Assembly: GCA_017449935.1 (NCBI GenBank)
Contig: JAFSYP010000028.1
Coordinates: forward strand, 1-64,000
Source of the DNA: Clostridia bacterium
Lineage (GTDB): Bacteria > Bacillota > Clostridia > Oscillospirales > Acutalibacteraceae
Reading direction: 5' to 3'
Length of the DNA: 64,000 bases
Shown here: piece by piece, positions 55,501-64,000 of the stretch
Layout: the number at the start of each line of letters is the position of its first letter
Numbering within the stretch: the first letter of the stretch is position 1
The notes under the pieces: model-generated
What the model was told of the DNA's origin: nothing
The model's input: the letters and a program-made list of their open reading frames with translations, nothing else
The model's database searches: none
Program-made: the position numbers and the translations under genes

Positions 55501-57237
55501 ATGAAACGATGGATCAGCGTTTTGCTTTCCGTCTGCATCCTCGCGTCCGCATTGATGCTTCATGCCGGCGCGCAGGTACAGGCGCAGGGCGCGTATGACG
55601 CAGACCCTGTCGTGTTTCTGCTGGGGTTTTCGACAGCCGACCTTTATTATGACGACGGTGTTTCCGAAACAAAGGAGCGTGTATGGAATCTGTCTGCGGA
55701 CGGTATTCTGGACCGCGTGAAGGCGAATCTTCCGCTGACGCTGTGGGGGCTGTTCAAAGCGGTCTTTCTGCATCGGTACGATACGCTTAACGACGCGGCC
55801 GCGAAGATCGCCGAGCCGGTCCTGAACAAAATGGAGCGTCTGACGATGCTGCCGGACGGCTCGTCCAAGTATGACGTTTCCGTATATCCCGGATTTGCCG
55901 ACGAGGTCCCGCTGTCTTTCCGCAAGAGCAGCCGCAACGTTTATTTAAGCGGGATATACAGAGCGCTGTATAATCAATACAGCCGCGTGTATGTTTTCGT
56001 GGCGGACTGGCGCCTCGGTCAGCTGGAGCTGGCGCGTCAGTTGGACGACTTCATCCAGCAGGTCAAAGAAGACAGCGGCAGAGATCAGGTCACGCTGTTC
56101 GGCTTCAGTCAGGGCGGCCAGACGATCGGCACGTATCTGTACTATTACGGCGATCGCGGCGATGTGAAAAAGGCTGTCTTGGAAACGCCGGCGATCGGCG
56201 GGACGAGCTTCCCGTCGGCCGCGCTGGACGAATCCATGTTCGACGTGCAGGTCGGCACCATGATCCAATTCGCCGAAGCGTACATGGAGTCGGAGATGCA
56301 CTACGAATGGCTCGGCAAGCTGGTAACGCTTGCGCCGCTGAAGCAGTCGATCCTCTCCATCATGACGACGCATGTTCTGCCAATCGCGCGGTATTGGGGG
56401 AGCCTTTGGGATCTGATCCCCGCAAAGGACTACGACCGGTTGAAGGCACAGTATCTCGACGCCGCGGAATGTGCGCCGCTCATTCGCGCGAGCGACGCCT
56501 ATCATTATGAAGTCCTTCCGCATATCGGCGAAAAGCTGCGCGCGCTTCAGGCGCAGGGAATGCCGATCTCCATCGTCTGCAACACCGGCAACCCGCTGCT
56601 GTTCTGCGGCGATTATGAGAGCGACGGCATCCTGGACTCCGCGAATGTTTCCGGCGCCGTTGTCGCGCCGTACGGCGAGCGACTTTCGCCGCCTGTCAGC
56701 GGAACGGTCTGCAGCGATCCGACGCACTGCCATCTGTCGCCGTCCATGACCGTGGACGCATCTGCGTGCTATCTGCCGGAGAATACATGGTTCGTCGACG
56801 GGCAGTATCACGGCCAGTGCGACTGGGACCCGTATACGTACGCGCTGCTGTGCAAGCTGCTGCTGGAGGATACGCTGACGGACGTTTATGCCGATCCCGC
56901 GTTCCCGCAGTTCGCGTTCGCGCAAAGTCCGGCGGATCAGGTCAATATTTCCTTTTCGCAGTCGGGCTGTTACGTCAGCGCTTCGGACCTGACGGTCACC
57001 AATCTGTCCGCGCAGAAAACCATGCAGTTGACGGGCGTGACGGTATCCGGCACGACGCTGCGCGTGCAGACGCCGCGCAAAACCGTTCTGACGCCGGGAG
57101 AGAGCGTGACGCTGACGGTCAGCGGCAGCATCCCGCAGAGCGCGCGTTATACGCCCGTGACGGTGTGGTTCACCTACACGGACAAGCCGATCGTTCTGCA
57201 CAGCAAAACCTTTAAAACGTCTGTATTATCAAATTGA
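55501..57237 (+). CDS. Secreted alpha/beta hydrolase-like protein
   Basis: 578 residues with a signal peptide (1-26, ending in HAGAQ). The nucleophile elbow GFSQGGQ (near residue 200) in VTLFGFSQGGQTIGTYLYYYG and the preceding YVFVADWRLGQLELARQLDDF resemble lipase/LCAT-like hydrolases. A candidate His is in CSDPTHCHLSPS. The last 110 residues form an Ig-like beta domain (LTVTNLSAQKTMQL...VTVWFTYTDKPIVL). Substrate unknown. ATG 55501 has AAAGG nine bases ahead. It sits oddly among housekeeping genes, 12 bases after the epimerase. Confidence 0.78.
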   Translation: MKRWISVLLSVCILASALMLHAGAQVQAQGAYDADPVVFLLGFSTADLYYDDGVSETKERVWNLSADGILDRVKANLPLTLWGLFKAVFLHRYDTLNDAAAKIAEPVLNKMERLTMLPDGSSKYDVSVYPGFADEVPLSFRKSSRNVYLSGIYRALYNQYSRVYVFVADWRLGQLELARQLDDFIQQVKEDSGRDQVTLFGFSQGGQTIGTYLYYYGDRGDVKKAVLETPAIGGTSFPSAALDESMFDVQVGTMIQFAEAYMESEMHYEWLGKLVTLAPLKQSILSIMTTHVLPIARYWGSLWDLIPAKDYDRLKAQYLDAAECAPLIRASDAYHYEVLPHIGEKLRALQAQGMPISIVCNTGNPLLFCGDYESDGILDSANVSGAVVAPYGERLSPPVSGTVCSDPTHCHLSPSMTVDASACYLPENTWFVDGQYHGQCDWDPYTYALLCKLLLEDTLTDVYADPAFPQFAFAQSPADQVNISFSQSGCYVSASDLTVTNLSAQKTMQLTGVTVSGTTLRVQTPRKTVLTPGESVTLTVSGSIPQSARYTPVTVWFTYTDKPIVLHSKTFKTSVLSN

Positions 57238-57255
57238 ATAGGGAGATGGTTTACC

Positions 57256-57966
57256 ATGGAAAAGAAAGAACAGCTCTATGAGGGCAAGGCAAAAAAGGTT
57301 TTCAAGACCGAGGACGAGAACCTGTACATCGTGTCCTATAAGGACGACGCAACGGCGTTCAACGGTCTGAAAAAAGGCAGCATCACCGGCAAAGGCGTTG
57401 TCAACAACCGCTTGTCGAATCACTTTATGAAGCTGCTTGAAAAAGAAGGCGTCCCGACGCACTACGTCGAGGAGCTGAACGACCGCGAGACCGTCGTCAA
57501 GAAAGTGAAGATCGTACCTCTGGAAGTGATCGTGCGCAATATCGCCGCCGGTTCTCTGTCCAAACGTCTTGGTCTGCCGGAAGGCACGCCGATGAAGCTG
57601 CCGGTCATCGAGTACTGCTACAAGGACGACGAGCTGGGCGACCCGATGATCAACGAGTATCACATCATGGCGATGGACATCTGCACCAAGGAAGAGCTGG
57701 ACACGATCGCGGATTACGCGCTGCGCGTCAACGCGTTCCTGCTGGATTATCTCAAGGATAAGAACATCGAGCTTGTCGATTTCAAGATCGAGTTCGGCAA
57801 AACGCCGGACGGCACGATCATTCTTGCGGACGAGATCTCTCCCGACACATGCCGCTTCTGGGACAGCACGACGCATGAGAAGCTGGACAAGGATCGTTTC
57901 CGCAGAGATCTCGGAGGCGTCGAGGACGCATACGCAGAGGTCATGCGCCGTCTGCTTGGCGAATAA
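57256..57966 (+). CDS. purC: Phosphoribosylaminoimidazole-succinocarboxamide synthase
   Basis: 236 residues. SAICAR synthetase of purine synthesis, ligating CAIR and aspartate. It begins YEGKAKKVF, followed by [46 protein letters not shown] and [14 protein letters not shown], all family signatures. 18 bases after the hydrolase gene and last of the operon. No other pur genes are near. Confidence 0.97.
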   Translation: MEKKEQLYEGKAKKVFKTEDENLYIVSYKDDATAFNGLKKGSITGKGVVNNRLSNHFMKLLEKEGVPTHYVEELNDRETVVKKVKIVPLEVIVRNIAAGSLSKRLGLPEGTPMKLPVIEYCYKDDELGDPMINEYHIMAMDICTKEELDTIADYALRVNAFLLDYLKDKNIELVDFKIEFGKTPDGTIILADEISPDTCRFWDSTTHEKLDKDRFRRDLGGVEDAYAEVMRRLLGE

Positions 57967-57983
57967 GCAGCCGTCAATCAATC

Positions 57984-58012
57984 AGCCGGTTCCGAAAGGG
58001 ATCGGCTTTTCT
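57984..58012 (+). terminator. Terminator of the tsaE-purC operon
   Basis: AGCCGGTTCC/GGGATCGGCT with a GAAA tetraloop and TTTTCT behind, two G-U pairs. Confidence 0.8.
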
Positions 58013-58018
58013 CTTATC

Positions 58019-58047
58019 TTGCTTTTTTATACGGAATCTGTTACACT
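58019..58047 (+). promoter_or_regulatory. Promoter of the glycerate kinase gene
   Basis: TTGCTT (58019-58024), 17-base spacer, TACACT (58042-58047), immediately behind the purC terminator. Confidence 0.65.
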
Positions 58048-58064
58048 GTCCACAGGTGATGAAT

Positions 58065-59186
58065 ATGAATCTGAAAAAAGTGATCGTCATACCCGATTCG
58101 TTCAAGGGCACGCTGTCGTCCGTGCAGATCTGCGACGTCGTGCGCGAGCGAATCGCAGCGCATTTTCCGCAGTGCGAAGTTGTATGTCTGCCGGTCGCGG
58201 ACGGCGGCGAGGGTACGATGGACAGCTTTCTGCACGCCGTCGGGGGAGAGCGGATAGCCGTCACGGTGCAGGGAGCGTTCGGCGAGCCGATGCAGGCGCA
58301 CTTCGCCGTGCTGCCGGACGGCACGGCCGTGGTCGAAATGGCCGTATGCGCCGGACTGCCGCTGGTCGGCGAACGACGCGATCCGATGCGCACGACGACT
58401 TACGGCGTCGGCGAGCTGATGGGCGAAGCGATCCGGCGCGGATGTAAAAGGATCATCGTCGGTCTCGGCGGCAGCGCGACCAACGACTGCGGCTGCGGTG
58501 CGGCGGCGGCGCTCGGAACGGTTTTCCGCAAAGCGGACGGCACGCCGTTCGTGCCGACGGGCGGAACGCTATCGCAGATCGCCCGCATCGAAAAAGCCGA
58601 GCTTCCCGCGGACGTTGAGATCATCGCGATGTGCGACATCGACAATCCGCTTTACGGAAAGACGGGCGCCGCGTACGTTTTTGCGCCGCAGAAGGGCGCC
58701 GACGCACATGCTGTCGAAACGCTGGACGAAGGGCTGCGGCATACGGCGGATGTGATATTGAAAGACCTCGGCTGCGATGTGTCCGCGCTTTCCGGCGGCG
58801 GTGCGGCTGGAGGACTCGGCGCGGGCTTGTATGCGTTCTGCGGCGGCAGATTGCAGTCCGGGATCGAAACCGTCTTGCAGACCGTTCGGTTCGACGACCG
58901 GCTGGAAGGCGCCGATCTGGTGATCTCCGGCGAAGGGAAGCTGGACAGTCAGAGCCTCGGCGGCAAAGTCGTCGTCGGGATCGCCGGCCACTGTAAACGT
59001 AAGGGCGTGCCGCTGCTTGCCGTCGTCGGCGGCGCCGAGCGCGAGCTGCCGCAGGTGTACGAAACGGGTATTACGGCTGTTTTTCCGATCGGCAGACTGC
59101 CGGAGGATTTCTCTGTCAGCCGGTACAAAAGCGAGATCAATCTGTATGAGACGGTCGACAACGTCCTGCGTTTGCTGAAGATTTGA
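58065..59186 (+). CDS. glxK: Glycerate kinase
   Basis: 373 residues of the GarK/GlxK family, phosphorylating D-glycerate (usually to 2-phosphoglycerate). Signatures are [63 protein letters not shown] and [21 protein letters not shown] 58065 follows CAGGTGATG, with GTG 58056 inside that site. Single gene. Confidence 0.95.
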   Translation: MNLKKVIVIPDSFKGTLSSVQICDVVRERIAAHFPQCEVVCLPVADGGEGTMDSFLHAVGGERIAVTVQGAFGEPMQAHFAVLPDGTAVVEMAVCAGLPLVGERRDPMRTTTYGVGELMGEAIRRGCKRIIVGLGGSATNDCGCGAAAALGTVFRKADGTPFVPTGGTLSQIARIEKAELPADVEIIAMCDIDNPLYGKTGAAYVFAPQKGADAHAVETLDEGLRHTADVILKDLGCDVSALSGGGAAGGLGAGLYAFCGGRLQSGIETVLQTVRFDDRLEGADLVISGEGKLDSQSLGGKVVVGIAGHCKRKGVPLLAVVGGAERELPQVYETGITAVFPIGRLPEDFSVSRYKSEINLYETVDNVLRLLKI

Positions 59187-59268
59187 GGGGAATTGCCTCT
59201 TGACATTCCGGGCTGCATTCTATAAAATTGTATCGGAAAAAAGATTGTTAAAACAAAGGAGTACCGTC

Positions 59269-61362
<2,094 letters not shown>

Positions 61363-61390
61363 CACCCTGAATATCGGCAACATTTTTAAG

Positions 61391-61428
61391 GCTGTCTTGA
61401 GGCTTGTCGCTTCACAGACAGCTTTTTT
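61391..61428 (+). terminator. Terminator of glnN
   Basis: GCTGTCT/AGACAGC stem with an inner GAGGC/GCTTC pairing and six T. The following 150 bases up to 61579 hold no gene or clear promoter. Confidence 0.82.
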
Positions 61429-61578
61429 ATGCATAAAAAAGGTTCGCTCCCAAAAACGCATGGTTCACTCCCTTCCGGTTGTAATGCGTCGGACGCCGCG
61501 ATAAAGTTAAACTTGATTAAAACCTATGTTTTTATTTGCGTCGATTTCTGCCAAAACATACGAAAAGGAGAATGCTTT

Positions 61579-64000
61579 ATGAACAAAACGATCAAACGTA
61601 CCCTGTGCGTACTGCTGAGCATGGCGTTGATGCTTTCTGCGTTCGGCGGATTGGGCTTCGGCGTGAGCGCCGCTGTTTACGACAATTATTTTCTGTATTC
61701 GGTAGCCAATGGGGAGGTGACCATTACCGGCCACGACCATGCGCTTGGGGACGTCCTTGAAACGCGGGAATCTCTGGTCATTCCGGCAGAGATCAACGGA
61801 TATCCCGTGACATGCATCGGTGACCGCGCTTTCAGCAGCTGCATATGCTATTCGAGCGTGATCATCCCGAACAGTGTGAAAAGGATCGGCAATGGCGCTT
61901 TCTATCAAAACGCGATCCGTTCAGACGTTACGATCCCGGACGGCGTCCTGTCTATCGGTGCGGGGGCTTTCGCCAAAAGCCCGACTCTCCCGCGTGTCAC
62001 GATCCCGGACAGCGTAACGGATATCGGCGAGTACGTTTTTTCCGAATGCGAGAGCCTTACCGATGTGTCCATCGGGGACGGCGTAACGAGCATTCCCGAG
62101 GAGGCTTTCAGCGATTGTACGAGCCTTGAAAGCGTATCGGTCGGCAGCGGCGTGACGAGCATCGGCACAGCGGCATTCGACAACTGCAAAAAACTTACAA
62201 ACATCACGCTCCCGGACAATTTGACGAGCATTGGCGAACGCGCCTTCGACGTATGCGAGAGCCTTGCAAATTTCACGATCCCGGACAGTGTGACAAGCAT
62301 TGGCAAAGACGCCTTTGCCGCATGCGACAGTCTTACGAGCATCGCGATCCCGGACGGCGTGACTGAGATTTTGGAAGGGACTTTCAAGTTGTGCGACAGC
62401 CTTTCCGCGGTTACGATCCCGAACAGTGTGACGAGCATCGGGATTGCTGCCTTTGCATGGTGCAGGAGCCTTGAAAGCATTACGATCCCGAACAGCGTGA
62501 CAAGCGTTCGCGAACAGGCGTTTTTCGGATGCAGCGCTCTCGAAAGCGCCGTCATTCCGTACGGCATTACTGCAATAAAATATGATACATTCTATAAGTG
62601 CACAAATCTGAAAACCGTCCACATACCCTCTACCGTCACGGAAATCGGCCGGGACGCATTCGGTCTTTGCGGCAGTCTGGAATCCGTTTGCTCCGACAAA
62701 GAGGATTGTTACGCTAAGACCTTTGCGGACGCGCGCAATATCGCGTTCCGCGTTTGCGGGGGACATGACGCCGCGAGCGCGGCAGGCGGGCAGGTCAAGA
62801 CTTTGGCAGTCGGCGAACGGTATTTGATCGGCGACGTCATTTACTTTGAAAATGTTACGACCTTCCCCCATGAATCGGAGACGTATGTGACTGTGCATTC
62901 TACCCAATGGCTGCGCGGCATGATAAATCTGTCGCGGGAGGATATGGTCGCGCTTCCCGAACCGGTATACCATACGCCTCCTGTGCATCCGACGTCCGGC
63001 TATGAGAACGGAACATGGGTGTTCGATCCGGCTTTCGGCAATGCGGGAGGGGAGAGTATCGTTGATAAGTATAAGATTTTTGTGCCGGTGCAAAGCATTA
63101 CAAAGGTGCCCGTCGGCGTTAAGTGCGTCAGCGGAAACGGTTCCAACGAATCCCCCTATCGCTTTGAGGCGATCTATTCCGCTGCCGATTCATGGACGTG
63201 GACGTTTTCCGCGAGCGGAAACACGATCACGGCGACCTGCAGCGGTCCGGACGCGATCGAACCGCAGACATTGACGCTGAACGACGGCGTCAGACAGTAT
63301 GCGTACAATGAACCGCTGTCTCCCAGCGTCACGGCGTCCGATGGCTGGACTGCGGAAAACAACCTGCCGACGCCTTCGTTTACGTATTTCAGCTCTCAAT
63401 ACATGTATGACGGCGCCAATCAGGGGCTGCCGGGCGATTATACCGTGACCATGACAGTCGGCGGCGTGAGCGTGCAGGCAAACTATTCGATCACGGCAAG
63501 ACAGGCGAGCGATATTGTCTTCACACCGCCCGCGCCGATCCGGAATCTGGTCTGTACCGGCGAAAGCATTACGCTGTTCACACCCGGCAGCGTGTCCACG
63601 GGCGACTGCGAAATGTATTATAAGAGGTACTATCTCAGTTACGATCCAAACCAATATTACGATGACTACACGGAGACGGTGCGCCGTGATTTTGAGTCCG
63701 CCGGGGTTTTAGGGTTTTACGCCGGCGGTCAATATGACGGATATATCGGCGACGAGTTTAACAGATGGGAGTACGGCGCCTCACCGCAGCTCAGTGAACA
63801 ATTGTCAGGATATATCGCGGGATATTATGTGATCGGATACGCCGTCCGTCATGCATACGACGGCTACGAAAACGCCTATGGGTATATTGTCGTCAAGGTC
63901 GATAAAGGCGTTCCGGCGCATACCGATCCGCCGGACGTGCTCGACGTGACCTACGGACAGCGTTTCGCGGACGTCACCCTGCCCGAAGGGTGGAGATTTA
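61579..64000 (+). CDS. BspA-like leucine-rich repeat surface protein (partial, runs off the window)
   Basis: An open frame of more than 800 codons without a stop before the end of the window. Signal peptide at 1-31 (CVLLSMALMLSAFGGLGFGVSAA). About 13 LRR_5/BspA repeats of 23 residues follow (roughly 45-365), consensus VTIPDSVTSIGxxAFxxCxSLxx. Then come beta-rich domains, the last beginning DVTYGQRFADVTLPEGW, an Ig-like bacterial repeat. Such proteins sit on the cell surface and bind host or matrix proteins in gut and oral bacteria. AAAAGGAGAATG provides the binding site before ATG 61579. Anchor and C-terminus are outside the window. Confidence 0.9.
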   Translation, partial: MNKTIKRTLCVLLSMALMLSAFGGLGFGVSAAVYDNYFLYSVANGEVTITGHDHALGDVLETRESLVIPAEINGYPVTCIGDRAFSSCICYSSVIIPNSVKRIGNGAFYQNAIRSDVTIPDGVLSIGAGAFAKSPTLPRVTIPDSVTDIGEYVFSECESLTDVSIGDGVTSIPEEAFSDCTSLESVSVGSGVTSIGTAAFDNCKKLTNITLPDNLTSIGERAFDVCESLANFTIPDSVTSIGKDAFAACDSLTSIAIPDGVTEILEGTFKLCDSLSAVTIPNSVTSIGIAAFAWCRSLESITIPNSVTSVREQAFFGCSALESAVIPYGITAIKYDTFYKCTNLKTVHIPSTVTEIGRDAFGLCGSLESVCSDKEDCYAKTFADARNIAFRVCGGHDAASAAGGQVKTLAVGERYLIGDVIYFENVTTFPHESETYVTVHSTQWLRGMINLSREDMVALPEPVYHTPPVHPTSGYENGTWVFDPAFGNAGGESIVDKYKIFVPVQSITKVPVGVKCVSGNGSNESPYRFEAIYSAADSWTWTFSASGNTITATCSGPDAIEPQTLTLNDGVRQYAYNEPLSPSVTASDGWTAENNLPTPSFTYFSSQYMYDGANQGLPGDYTVTMTVGGVSVQANYSITARQASDIVFTPPAPIRNLVCTGESITLFTPGSVSTGDCEMYYKRYYLSYDPNQYYDDYTETVRRDFESAGVLGFYAGGQYDGYIGDEFNRWEYGASPQLSEQLSGYIAGYYVIGYAVRHAYDGYENAYGYIVVKVDKGVPAHTDPPDVLDVTYGQRFADVTLPEGWRF

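Overview
The window (about 57% GC over most of its length) looks like chromosome from a spore-forming Clostridia-type Firmicute, probably a gut or rumen Oscillospirales/Eubacteriales relative. The evidence is the yabP-yabQ-divIC-yabR sporulation and division block, YlmC/YmxH, long-form HPF, type III glutamine synthetase (GlnN), a trimeric-type purine nucleoside phosphorylase, GH92 mannosidase, BspA-like LRR protein and many consensus SigA promoters (TTGACA-17-TATAAT). No species name can be given from the sequence alone.

Layout. 1-310: 3' end of a 23S rRNA gene, closed directly by a terminator with no 5S gene behind it. 0.3-6.7 kb: a membrane protein, then a minus-strand operon of GPH-type symporter, purine nucleoside phosphorylase and two SDR epimerase-like proteins. 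6.7-15.4 kb: housekeeping genes (DacF-type carboxypeptidase, pgi, P-loop protein, yceD-rpmF, a DUF512 radical SAM protein, nrdR, two TIM-barrel sugar isomerases, a lipoprotein). 15.4-19 kb: divergent secreted phosphoesterase and GH92 mannosidase. 19-27.6 kb: an envelope module: YhhN protein, two-component system, DUF4956 membrane protein and VTC-domain protein on the minus strand, facing a Cthe_2159-like lipoprotein, ApbE and a NosR-like protein with two FMN-binding domains. Matching 11-bp-spaced direct repeats lie in front of both arms. 27.6-34.4 kb: SF2 helicase, sporulation/division block, lipoprotein, fumarase alpha subunit, HPF. 34.4-40 kb: a Dlt-like five-gene operon (AMP ligase, carrier protein, fold-III PLP decarboxylase, MBOAT, SGNH protein). 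40-45.5 kb: GlpA/GlpB-like/DUF1667 redox operon, AlaX-type editing protein and mnmA. 45.6-50.9 kb: tRNA-Pro(GGG) followed by an accessory island: a tyrosine-recombinase relic, toxin-antitoxin genes and their broken duplicate, an RHS fragment, and small orphan genes including a SecB-like protein. Its first part (46.2-48.9 kb) is AT-rich. 50.9-64 kb: rodA, then tsaE-tsaB-rpiB-upp-epimerase-hydrolase-purC, glycerate kinase, a glnN gene interrupted by an in-frame TAG, and a BspA-like LRR surface protein that runs off the end.

How the parts work together. The strongest candidate for something new is the 34.5-40.0 kb operon. It has the logic of D-alanylation (activate an amino acid, load a carrier, hand it to an MBOAT and an SGNH partner outside) but carries a PLP decarboxylase between the carrier and the MBOAT. 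This suggests that the transferred group is an amine or omega-amino acid made from a (possibly carrier-bound) amino acid, rather than D-alanine. The second candidate is the 19-27.6 kb module, where a two-component system probably controls a divergent pair of envelope operons through paired CTTTAAG/CTTTAGC-type boxes placed at the same distance from both -10 elements.

Coding assignments were read from translations, and start codons were chosen from ribosome binding sites and promoters. No database search was possible, so family names rest on recognised motifs.
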